The notes beneath the pieces were generated by a model, which was not told the origin of the DNA, made no database searches, and saw nothing but the letters and a program-made list of their open reading frames with translations. The position numbers were made by a program, and so were the translations under genes. Below, one piece after another: positions 1 through 5,961 of a DNA stretch of 6,119 nt (position 1 is its first letter; each line of letters opens with the position of its first letter). This DNA is from an uncultured Bryobacterales bacterium (GTDB lineage Bacteria; Acidobacteriota; Terriglobia; Bryobacterales; UBA6623): NCBI GenBank assembly GCA_946887065.1, contig CAMPKL010000250.1:1-6119 (forward strand), written 5' to 3'.

Positions 1-1062
1 ATCATTGGACTTCCCCAAGTCGGAAAGACTTCTTTATTCACGATCCTTACGGGGGCGGCCAGCGAGGGGCGAGTCGGCTCGACGAAGTTGCAAATCGGCG
101 TCGCCAAAGTCCCGGACAAACGGGTCGACGAACTGGTCAAGATCTTCGAGCCGCCGAAGATTACCTATGCGACCGTTGAGTATGTCGACATGCCGGCCAT
201 GTCTCGCGATGCCCTGCGCGAACCCAGTTACATCGCCAGCCTGCGAGCGGTCGACGCCTTCGCCCACGTCCTACGTTGTTTCGAAAGCGAGACCGTTGCC
301 CACGCCGACGGTTTGATCGATCCCAAGCGCGACTGGCAAAACGTCGAAACGGAGTTGATTCTCAATGACTTGCAGGTTGTGGAGAACCGCTTGGCCCGGG
401 TGGAGAAGGATCTCAAGAAGCTGCGCACGCCTGATCTGCCGAAAGAAAAAGATCTGCTCGAAAGGTGCCAGACCGCTCTGGAAAATGAGCAGCCGTTGCG
501 GGAGCTCGAACTGGACGCCGAGGATCAGAAACGATTACGCGGATTCCAGTTCTTGTCCGAGAAGCCCATGCTGCTGGTTTTGAACCTTGGCGAAGACCAA
601 GCGCCCGAGCTAAAGGCAATCGAGGAGAAGTACCGCGGCGAGTGGCTGCAGGGTAAGAAAAACATCGCTGTCGCGGCAGTCTGCGGCTCCGTTGAGGCGG
701 AACTCGCTGAGTTGGATCCCGTCGAAGCGGCCGACCTAATGGGTACCTACGGCCTCGCGGAGCCCGGTTTGGACCGCGTTATCGAAGCCAGTTACGATCT
801 GCTCGGTTTGATGTCGTTCCTGACCGCCGGCGAGACGGAGGTACGCGCCTGGACGATTCCCAAGGGCACCAAGGCCGCGAAAGCCGCCGGAACCATTCAC
901 AGCGACTTCGAAAAAAAGTTCATCCGCGCCGAGACGATCAACTGGCGGCGGCTCCTCGATCTAGGCGGCTACTCCGGCGCAAAAGGGACGGGCGAACTAC
1001 GTCTAGAGGGCAAGGAATACATCGTCCAAGACGGCGACGTCCTGGTAATCCGGCATAGCTAA
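1..1062 (+). CDS. ychF: YchF/Obg-family P-loop ATPase (DUF933/TGS domain), 5' end cut by window edge
   Basis: The reading frame is open from base 1, giving 353 residues before TAA. E. coli YchF has 363, and alignment by eye suggests about six N-terminal residues lie outside the window. Seen: Walker A GLPQVGKT at residues 3-10. The G4 element is NLGE (195-198), the NxxE form that makes YchF prefer ATP over GTP, instead of NKxD. A helical insertion follows at about 117-165, and a C-terminal DUF933/TGS region starts around 280 with RAWTIPKGTKA, FEKKFIRAET and a YIVQDGDV ending. The His matching E. coli His114 is kept (residue 101, VAHADG). Oddity: the normally invariant DIAGLVxGASxGEGLGN switch II reads DMPAMSRDAL (from residue 63) and is about four residues short. 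Known for the family: ribosome-associated ATPase with a role in stress and translation control. A TTG at base 88 is not the start, because the P-loop lies upstream. Family assignment is firm; orthology of function is less certain. Confidence 0.93.
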   Translation: MIGLPQVGKTSLFTILTGAASEGRVGSTKLQIGVAKVPDKRVDELVKIFEPPKITYATVEYVDMPAMSRDALREPSYIASLRAVDAFAHVLRCFESETVAHADGLIDPKRDWQNVETELILNDLQVVENRLARVEKDLKKLRTPDLPKEKDLLERCQTALENEQPLRELELDAEDQKRLRGFQFLSEKPMLLVLNLGEDQAPELKAIEEKYRGEWLQGKKNIAVAAVCGSVEAELAELDPVEAADLMGTYGLAEPGLDRVIEASYDLLGLMSFLTAGETEVRAWTIPKGTKAAKAAGTIHSDFEKKFIRAETINWRRLLDLGGYSGAKGTGELRLEGKEYIVQDGDVLVIRHS

Positions 1063-1072
1063 AGTGGGCTCG

Positions 1073-1089
1073 GCGCCGTCAGGCGCTTT
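1073..1089 (+). terminator. weak candidate intrinsic terminator after the YchF gene
   Basis: GCGCC (1073-1077) pairs perfectly with GGCGC (1082-1086) across a 4-base loop and is followed only by TTTA. It begins 11 bases after the TAA of the upstream gene, which is the expected place. The stem is only five pairs and the T-tract is short, so termination may be inefficient or the hairpin may be chance in GC-rich DNA. Confidence 0.3.
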
Positions 1090-1176
1090 ACCTGCTGTTC
1101 TCGGGTTTCCTACGCAGCCTGCAACCTCCCGCGCTTCCCAAACGTCTGGCATACTGAGAGTGCTAGAGGAAGTACG

Positions 1177-1491
1177 ATGGTGACCTACAACGAGGCGGGC
1201 GTCGAACTCATTCAAGCGAGAGGAACCGAAGGCCGGTTCCAGTACCAAGGACGCACCATGCGCCTAGGCGTTTTCAACGAAGGCGATGCTTGGTATATCG
1301 GCGTACATGAGGCAGCCGGGGGCAAACTTGCCCGGCTTAGCCTGGAGTACGCTCCATCCCTGAAGGAAGCCAAGGACATGCTGAAGTACGGCTTCTTTCT
1401 CGACCTCAACCACGACGAACAACTTTTCGCGTGTTTGGCGGACGAGGGCCTGCTTTCGGCTCCCGGACTAAGCGCGCAAGCGACGACCTAG
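1177..1491 (+). CDS. small conserved-looking hypothetical protein, 104 aa
   Basis: I do not recognise the family. The ATG is preceded by GAGGA at 1166-1170 with a 6-base gap, a good Shine-Dalgarno site, which supports both strand and start. The protein is acidic to neutral and soluble, with no signal peptide or membrane segment. The N-terminal half reads like a small beta-sheet unit, with alternating polar and hydrophobic stretches such as GRFQYQGRTMRLGVF and AWYIGVHEA. The second half looks helical (SLKEAKDMLKYGFFLDL, then DEQLFACLADEGLL). The 114-base gap after the YchF gene and the hairpin there suggest its own transcription, although the two genes are co-directional. Its TAG shares the CTAG at 1488-1491 with the stop of the opposing gene. 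The shadow frame on the other strand (1212-1409) is poorer. Function unknown. Confidence 0.72.
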   Translation: MVTYNEAGVELIQARGTEGRFQYQGRTMRLGVFNEGDAWYIGVHEAAGGKLARLSLEYAPSLKEAKDMLKYGFFLDLNHDEQLFACLADEGLLSAPGLSAQATT

Positions 1492-2213
1492 CCCTCGCGC
1501 CACTCTTCTTCCAATTTGCGGGTGTACTCGCCTGACGCGAAAAGCGCGAAGGGGAAGTTCGCAAACTGCAACTCAGGTCCCTTGTCGAGATCCTTCCAGG
1601 CCGTGTAGGCATAGTCCGCGTAGCGGTAGTAGTGCCGCAGATAACGGGCTTGTAACATTTCCGGGGTGGGCGGCAGCCGGAACTGCGTGAAGATGCCGAT
1701 CGAGCGCGAGAAAATCCGCGCATACTCGACGACTCCCCATCCGCGCAGCTTAGTGGCGACGTCTTCCGGCGTCTGCTCAATCAGCAGGCGCGCGAAACTC
1801 TGGGCCGGCAGCCGCAGGGAAATCAATTCGGGGTCCCTGCCGCAGGTGTCGACGCACTGATCAAGCCAGCGGCAAATATCCTTGCCCACGTAAAAAAGCA
1901 TCCGAAACTCAGTGAAGCGACCCTCGATCATCTGCCGTTCGAGCGCGTCCTTCTCCTTCTGAGAACCTTCATCGTCGTTGATCATCGACAAGGAAGCCCT
2001 AGCGCTCTCCAACACCTGAGCCGTGGCCGCCGACTCCGTAAACGGATGCAGAATCAGCGGCGGAAGCGGGTGAGCGGCCTGGAGTTCGATTTTTTGTCCC
2101 TGAGCCACAGCGTGCACGAAGTCCCGCCGCACAGCCGTGCGGCCGGACTTTGGGCCAGTATCCCATATCAAACGCCATCGCCACACAGGGCGGGGGATTG
2201 AGAAGCACTCCAA
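1488..2213 (-). CDS. hypothetical protein, about 241 aa, N-terminus uncertain
   Basis: I cannot assign a family. The C-terminal 160 residues look like a real soluble, mostly helical domain. They include a charged helix with NDDEGSQKEKDALERQMIEG (about 78-97), an aromatic-rich segment (FRMLFYVGKDICRWLDQ), a motif-like stretch LRGWGVVEYARIFSRSIGIF, and a Tyr-rich RYLRHYYRYADYAYTAW. There is no signal peptide, no membrane helix and no recognisable catalytic signature. The longest frame starts at TTG (2213-2211), with AAGGG four bases upstream at 2222-2218. The first 27 residues are Trp/Arg-rich and unconvincing, so GTG at 2132 or GTG at 2117 could be the true start. The gene is convergent with the small + gene, sharing CTAG, and divergent from the MATE gene across a 74-base gap. 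Confidence is for coding status only. Confidence 0.72.
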   Translation of the reverse strand: MECFSIPRPVWRWRLIWDTGPKSGRTAVRRDFVHAVAQGQKIELQAAHPLPPLILHPFTESAATAQVLESARASLSMINDDEGSQKEKDALERQMIEGRFTEFRMLFYVGKDICRWLDQCVDTCGRDPELISLRLPAQSFARLLIEQTPEDVATKLRGWGVVEYARIFSRSIGIFTQFRLPPTPEMLQARYLRHYYRYADYAYTAWKDLDKGPELQFANFPFALFASGEYTRKLEEEWREG

Positions 2214-2275
2214 AACACCCTTAGGACCTACCTAGACCGCACAGTGGGGCATCTCCAATCGGCGAAGATGGCAGC

Positions 2276-2280
2276 AGGAG
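2276..2280 (+). promoter_or_regulatory. strong Shine-Dalgarno (AGGAG) that fixes the TTG start of the MATE gene
   Basis: AGGAG sits seven bases before TTG at 2288. The first in-frame ATG downstream (2345) would remove 19 residues and start just before the first membrane helix. The TTG frame gives a length normal for the family, so the TTG is preferred. Confidence 0.75.
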
Positions 2281-2287
2281 CGTCCGG

Positions 2288-3652
2288 TTGAGCCAACTCT
2301 CAGTTCCAAGCGATCGCACACGGTTCGTTGATGAGTTTCGGCCGATGCTGCACATAGGCCTCCCCGTTGTTGCAGCGGAACTAGGCTGGATGGCGATGAG
2401 CGTGGTCGACACGATGATGGTCGGGCGTCTCAGCGCGGAAGCGATCGGCGCGGTTTCCATCGGTACAGTCCTGTTCTATGCGGTCGGAGTCGTCGGAACG
2501 GGGATGTTGCTCGGCTTAGACACGCTCATACCCCAAGCGTTTGGCGCCGGCCGTTTCGAAGAGTGCCATCGCTGGCTGTTCCACGCGCTGTGTACAGCCG
2601 TTCCCCTGGGCGTGGCGCTTATGCTGCCCCTCTTTTTGGCTGTCGATCTGTTGCCCGAATTCGGGCTCGATGCCGACGTAGCGGTTCAGGCCGCCTCTTA
2701 CACCAACGCCTTGTTGTGGAGCACGGTTCCGCTGTTGGCGTTCATGGGGTTTCGCCACTATCTGCAGGGCATGAATCATGTTCGTCCGGTGATGGTCGTC
2801 ATGTTGTCGGCGAATTTGGTGAACGTCATCGCCAACTGGATTTTCATCTTCGGCAACCTAGGCGCCCGCGCCTTCGGGACGGCCGGCGCCGGTTGGGCCA
2901 GTTGCGCCTCGCGCGTCTATATGTGCCTGGCCTTGTTGGCTTACATCGTGTGGCAAGCCGGGCGTGACCGGACGGGGCTTTTTGAGGCGGATCGAGGCAT
3001 TGAATGGGCTCGCATTACGCGCCTGGCGCGCCTGAGCTTTCCCGCCGCCCTGCAACGAGGACTTGAGATCGGCGTCTTCGCGTTGGCCACGGTCTTGATA
3101 GGTACGTTGGGCGCGGTCCCGCTCGCCGCGCATCAGGTGGCCTTGCAGGCCGCTTCGGTAACTTTCATGGTTCCTCTCGGCATTTCGACGGCCGCGGCAG
3201 TCCGCGTGGGTCAGGCTATCGGCCGCCAGGACTACCTGGGCGCCCGCCGGTCGGGCTTCGTGGCGCTCACGTTGGGGGCGCTTTTCATGGCGTCGGCCGG
3301 AGTGGTTTTTCTGCTCTTTCCCGGTATCATCGTCGGCTTCTTTTCCCACGACCCAGCGGTGTTGGCGACCGGCGCGGTGCTGTTGGCTGTCGCGGCTGTG
3401 TTCCAGTTGTTTGACGGATTTCAGGTCGTCGCGACGGGGGCTCTACGCGGCGCAGGCGATACTCGCACGCCCATGCTGGCTAACCTATTCGGCCACTGGT
3501 TCATCGGGCTCCCCATTGGATACTTTCTGGGCCTGCATTTGGGCTGGGGCGCCTCCGGAGTGTGGATCGGCCTCTGTATCGGCCTGATTCTTGTCGGGGC
3601 TTATTTGGCCTGGGTTTGGAGCGTCCGCGTGCACGATCTTCCGGCGGCCTAG
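2288..3652 (+). CDS. MATE-family multidrug/cation antiporter (NorM-like)
   Basis: The gene encodes 454 residues, matching NorM-type transporters (about 450-460). The protein is very hydrophobic and consistent with 12 membrane helices in two pseudo-symmetric lobes. The first helix carries VVDTMMVGRLS, the family signature, followed by GMLLGLDTLIPQAFGAG (72-88). The second lobe repeats the plan from about 250: LQRGLEIGVFALATVLIG, then VPLGISTAAAVRVGQAIG. Three acidic residues proposed to couple Na+/H+ in Vibrio NorM (Asp36, Glu255, Asp371) have apparent counterparts at Asp41, Glu260 and Asp376 (QLFDGFQ). The motif ALRGAGDTRTP at 385-395 is typical. Role by family: inner-membrane efflux of cationic drugs or metabolites driven by an ion gradient; the substrate cannot be read from sequence. 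It is transcribed alone, divergent from the hypothetical gene and convergent with the TIM-barrel gene, sharing CTAG as stop. Confidence 0.96.
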   Translation: MSQLSVPSDRTRFVDEFRPMLHIGLPVVAAELGWMAMSVVDTMMVGRLSAEAIGAVSIGTVLFYAVGVVGTGMLLGLDTLIPQAFGAGRFEECHRWLFHALCTAVPLGVALMLPLFLAVDLLPEFGLDADVAVQAASYTNALLWSTVPLLAFMGFRHYLQGMNHVRPVMVVMLSANLVNVIANWIFIFGNLGARAFGTAGAGWASCASRVYMCLALLAYIVWQAGRDRTGLFEADRGIEWARITRLARLSFPAALQRGLEIGVFALATVLIGTLGAVPLAAHQVALQAASVTFMVPLGISTAAAVRVGQAIGRQDYLGARRSGFVALTLGALFMASAGVVFLLFPGIIVGFFSHDPAVLATGAVLLAVAAVFQLFDGFQVVATGALRGAGDTRTPMLANLFGHWFIGLPIGYFLGLHLGWGASGVWIGLCIGLILVGAYLAWVWSVRVHDLPAA

Positions 3653-4509
3653 GAGGGCAGCCGCAGGCGGTTCAGCAAGGCGATCGCTTGCCGTATGTCC
3701 TTGCGCTGCGCCTCGCCCAAGATTTCGCGTTCGATGACCAGCGGCCCCTGGTAGCCGATCTCACGCAACTTGGCGACGAAGCGTTCCATGCCGACTTGCC
3801 CCTCGCCCAGCGGAGTCTCGTGTCCCAGTTGGCCAGGCTGCGTTGGACCCACTCCGTCCTTGCAGTGGACCGTGACGACCCATTGGCCCACGGTCCCAAG
3901 AGCCTGGATGGGGTCTCCGCTGCCGTACATCAACATGTTGGCCGGATCGAAGTTCACTTTGAGGTTCTCGCGGTCCACCTCCACAATGAACCGTTTCAGT
4001 TCCATTGCCGACTCTTGGCCCGTCTCCAGCGCGAAGGTCTGGTTGCGCGAGGCGCAGTGATCGCAAAGACGCCGGACCAAGTCACGCATTTCTCTATGCC
4101 CCGGGTCGCCGGCGTCTCGCGGAATCGCGCCGATATGCGTCGCCAGGCCCGGAATCGAGAGCTTCGCGGCAAAGTCGCTCACTTCGTAGGTCCGCTGCTC
4201 GCGCTCGCCGCGCGTTGCTGCCGGACCATACCCCACGGTCCTGTCGACCGCGGCGGCATCGGCGTAGCTCTCGCCGGTGAACGCGACGACGGCTGTAGCC
4301 ACGGCGAGGTCGTTGGCCGCGATCGCCTCGGCCCAAGCCGCTCGGCTCTCATCGCTCAAATCCGCGCCGCCGTGGATCGCCAACTGGCCGCATCGCACGC
4401 CCAGAGAAGTCACGGCTTCGGCGATCTCCGCGGCGGGCCGCTCCTCGCCAAGTTCGCCGCCTGTCCAGAACACGACTCCTACTTCCATCGGCTGCATTTT
4501 TCTCATCAT
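3649..4509 (-). CDS. sugar phosphate isomerase/epimerase-like TIM-barrel protein (xylose isomerase-like, AP endonuclease 2 fold)
   Basis: The protein has 286 residues from ATG 4509, normal for this superfamily. In order: beta-strand start MEVGVVFWTGG; LAIHGG (44-49); ATHIGAIP with His125; a metal-ligand Glu162 in LETGQE; Asp188 in NFDPANM; His215 and Asp218 in VHCKDG; and Glu260 in VIERE near the end. This set fits the divalent-metal site of xylose-isomerase-like epimerases. Role by family: isomerisation, epimerisation or dehydration of a sugar or inositol derivative in the cytoplasm; the exact substrate cannot be assigned. Start choice: a longer frame begins at TTG 4524, but ATG 4509 overlaps the upstream gene's TGA as ATGA and lies behind GGGGGA (4520-4515), indicating translational coupling. 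The neighbouring oxidoreductase is a frequent catabolic partner of this family. ATG 4506 is an equal alternative one codon later. Confidence 0.92.
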   Translation of the reverse strand: MMRKMQPMEVGVVFWTGGELGEERPAAEIAEAVTSLGVRCGQLAIHGGADLSDESRAAWAEAIAANDLAVATAVVAFTGESYADAAAVDRTVGYGPAATRGEREQRTYEVSDFAAKLSIPGLATHIGAIPRDAGDPGHREMRDLVRRLCDHCASRNQTFALETGQESAMELKRFIVEVDRENLKVNFDPANMLMYGSGDPIQALGTVGQWVVTVHCKDGVGPTQPGQLGHETPLGEGQVGMERFVAKLREIGYQGPLVIEREILGEAQRKDIRQAIALLNRLRLPS

Positions 4510-4877
4510 CGTTTTCCCCCGCAAGGTATGGACGCCCCAGCGTTGCTGCGCGAAAGTTCGGCGGCTTCAGCGATCGCGACCGCCGCCGCGGATTCTTCCG
4601 GCGGACATTCGCTCGGAGCCCTGCCGGCCGCGCACGCCTTGACGAATGCCGTTAGTTCCGCTTCGAAGGCGTCGTGTTCCGCTGTTCCGACCGCGTCCGT
4701 GGAGCCGTCCGCGCGATAAAGCGTCAAAGGCCGGTCCCCGGAGCGGTAGTCGAGAGTTCCCTCATCGCAGACGAGCGTGAACTCCATCGAGAACGGGTAA
4801 CTGGCCGGATGATGCCAGCCTCCAGAGACAACGACTTGCGGCGCTCCGTCGCCGTAGTCCAACCGCGCCTCGATCAA
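4506..4877 (-). CDS. C-terminal segment of a frameshift-split Gfo/Idh/MocA oxidoreductase
   Basis: This frame continues the oxidoreductase that begins at 5500, but in a different phase. It opens IEARLDYGDGAPQVVVSGGW, then has YPFSMEFTLVCDEGTLDY, and ends with a helix-rich tail (AEHDAFEAELTAFVKACAAG, then EESAAAVAIAEAAELS). This is the usual order of the C-terminal alpha/beta sheet domain and closing helix of the family, so it is a remnant of one enzyme and not an independent gene. The only early start is TTG 4877-4875, which overlaps the TGA of the N-terminal segment as TTGA. Frame-2 codons just upstream (NGIDL before IEARL) also fit the family, which shows that the two segments were once a single frame. 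Reinitiation could in principle make a second polypeptide, but half a domain is unlikely to work. The stop overlaps the next gene's ATG. Could also be an assembly or sequencing error. Confidence 0.8.
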   Translation of the reverse strand: MIEARLDYGDGAPQVVVSGGWHHPASYPFSMEFTLVCDEGTLDYRSGDRPLTLYRADGSTDAVGTAEHDAFEAELTAFVKACAAGRAPSECPPEESAAAVAIAEAAELSRSNAGASIPCGGKR

Positions 4878-5500
4878 GTCGATGCCGTTAGCTGAATCTT
4901 CCCCGCCAGTTGCAGGCAGTAGTCAAAATCGTGGATGAGCAGGTCCAGGACCGCGCCGCCGCTTTTCGCTTTGTCTCTCAGCCACGGGCTCCAGCCCGGC
5001 GCCGCACATTTGCGTCTTAAGTACGCGGAACGCAACTTGCCAAGTTGACCAGATTGCACCAAATTCAGCGCCGCGACGTAGTCCGGCCAAAAGCGCAAGA
5101 CGTGGCCGACCATCAACACTTTGCCGTTTGCCGCGGCGGCGGCCAACATGCGCCGGCAGCCCTCGGCCGAGGCGGCCATGGGCTTCTCGACGAGCACGTG
5201 ATTTCCGGCCTCCAGGGCTGCCACCGCTTGATCGGCGTGCAAGTAACTGGGAGTGCATAGGTCGACCGCATCCACCTCGCCCGCATGGATCAACTCCGCG
5301 AAGGAGCCGTAGCGCCGCGCATCCTTGAAATCCATTGGCTCACCGCCGCGATCTAAATTGCCCGACACCTTGCTGAGCTCACCGGCAAGCTTCTCCGCGT
5401 CGCTGCTCACAACGGCATCTAGCCGCGCTCCAGGGACGGTCTGCCAGGCGCGCGCGTGTGTAGCGCCCATGAAGCCCAACCCCACGAGTCCGATACGCAT
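4874..5500 (-). CDS. N-terminal segment (208 aa) of a frameshift-split Gfo/Idh/MocA NAD(P)-dependent oxidoreductase
   Basis: The segment contains the whole dinucleotide-binding half. Seen: MRIGLVGLGFMG with GxGxxG at residues 7-12; DLCTPSYLHADQAVAALEAG; the cofactor/active-site EKP at 105-107 (HVLVEKPMA); GHVLRFWPDY at 132-141; and the catalytic-type LLIHDFDYC with His190/Asp191. It then stops at TGA just after LAGKI, where the family normally continues for another 130 residues. Role if intact: oxidation or reduction of a sugar, inositol or similar polyol with NAD(P)(H) in the cytosol. ATG 5500 is chosen because the Rossmann strand then begins at residue 2; TTG 5509 would add three residues. 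It follows the phosphatase gene by 23 bases and leads into the TIM-barrel gene, so the three look like one operon. The conserved residues are intact, suggesting the break is recent or artefactual. Confidence 0.88.
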   Translation of the reverse strand: MRIGLVGLGFMGATHARAWQTVPGARLDAVVSSDAEKLAGELSKVSGNLDRGGEPMDFKDARRYGSFAELIHAGEVDAVDLCTPSYLHADQAVAALEAGNHVLVEKPMAASAEGCRRMLAAAAANGKVLMVGHVLRFWPDYVAALNLVQSGQLGKLRSAYLRRKCAAPGWSPWLRDKAKSGGAVLDLLIHDFDYCLQLAGKIQLTAST

Positions 5501-5508
5501 GGCAGTCA

Positions 5509-5538
5509 ATTATCCCGGCCGGCCTACTGGCCGGGCAA
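5509..5538 (-). promoter_or_regulatory. tentative promoter (TTGCCC, 18 bp, GATAAT) just before the oxidoreductase
   Basis: Reading the minus strand, GATAAT (5514-5509) matches five of six -10 consensus bases, and TTGCCC (5538-5533) matches four of six -35 bases with an 18-base spacer. Transcription would begin around 5502, almost on ATG 5500, so the message would be leaderless. This fits the lack of a well-placed Shine-Dalgarno there, but the boxes overlap the inverted repeat and may be coincidental. Confidence 0.25.
5514..5535. repeat. perfect 7-bp inverted repeat (CCCGGCC/GGCCGGG) at the phosphatase-oxidoreductase junction
   Basis: CCCGGCC at 5514-5520 and GGCCGGG at 5529-5535 are separated by eight bases that include the phosphatase stop codon. 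In minus-strand RNA it would be a stable hairpin filling most of the 23-base gap, with the only SD-like GGGA inside its 3' arm. No T-run follows, so it is not a standard terminator. It may tune coupling or message stability, or be chance in GC-rich DNA. Confidence 0.45.
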
Positions 5539-5961
5539 CCTTGTGCCGTTGCGCAACGCGTCCGCGAGCGCGTCTACCTGCTGTTGGATCAAGTCCCGCG
5601 CCATGCGGTAGGCGGCTATCGGCTGCCCGATCGGGTCGGGGATATACCAGATCAAAATATTTCCCTTGTAGTTCGGGATCACCGGGAGCACGCCGTGACC
5701 GCTCATGTTCACGATCAGATCCGCCGAAGCCCAATCGGCCTTGGCAAGCTGCTGCGGGCTCTTCCCGGGATCTAACTCAACGCCCATCTCGCGCAAGCAC
5801 GAGAACGTGAGAGCTTGCACGATCGTCGCCGGCCCAAGACCGGCGCTGAATGCATCGATTACGTCCCCGTGACGGGCATTTGCGATCGCCTCGGCCATCG
5901 GACTGCGGCAAGAGTTGCCGATACAAACAAACAGAATGCGATGGCGCTTGGACTCGATCAT
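5524..5961 (-). CDS. low-molecular-weight protein-tyrosine-phosphatase / ArsC-like phosphatase
   Basis: The protein has 145 residues, the usual size of this fold. The catalytic P-loop is CIGNSCRSPMAEA, with nucleophile Cys13, Arg19 (CX5R) and a second loop cysteine, Cys18, as in LMW-PTPs. FSAGLGPA (38-45) matches the conserved SAG strand, DLIVNMSGHG (81-90) matches the central strand, and the general-acid Asp109 sits in IPDPIGQP. Arsenate reductases of this fold use two further cysteines after DLVxTM; here that position is Ser (MSGHG) and no suitable pair follows. A phosphotyrosine/small-molecule phosphatase is therefore favoured over thioredoxin-linked arsenate reduction. The start ATG is the only one before the P-loop, but it has C-rich sequence and no Shine-Dalgarno upstream. 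It is the first gene of the minus-strand cluster. No ars genes are visible. Confidence 0.9.
   Translation of the reverse strand: MIESKRHRILFVCIGNSCRSPMAEAIANARHGDVIDAFSAGLGPATIVQALTFSCLREMGVELDPGKSPQQLAKADWASADLIVNMSGHGVLPVIPNYKGNILIWYIPDPIGQPIAAYRMARDLIQQQVDALADALRNGTRLPGQ

Noticed and set aside
1127..1155. CATACT at 1150-1155 as a -10 box for the small + gene
   Set aside because: Four of six matches and no -35-like hexamer at 16-18 bases upstream.
2222..2230. TAGGACCTA inverted repeat in the divergent intergenic gap as an operator
   Set aside because: Four-base arms are too short to separate from chance, and no regulator gene is adjacent.
2268..2291. Seven-codon ORF (ATG to TGA) overlapping the MATE TTG start as TTGA, like a leader peptide
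   Set aside because: It has no ribosome binding site of its own, and such a short frame is expected by chance. The AGGAG inside it clearly serves the MATE start.
2858..3349. 163-codon minus-strand frame inside the MATE gene
   Set aside because: Its charged low-complexity translation and full overlap with a confident transporter mark it as a shadow.
3562..4719. 385-codon open frame on the + strand
   Set aside because: It lies antisense to the TIM-barrel and oxidoreductase genes. Its product is a Arg/His/Ala-rich shadow typical of GC-rich DNA, while the minus frames have clear family motifs.
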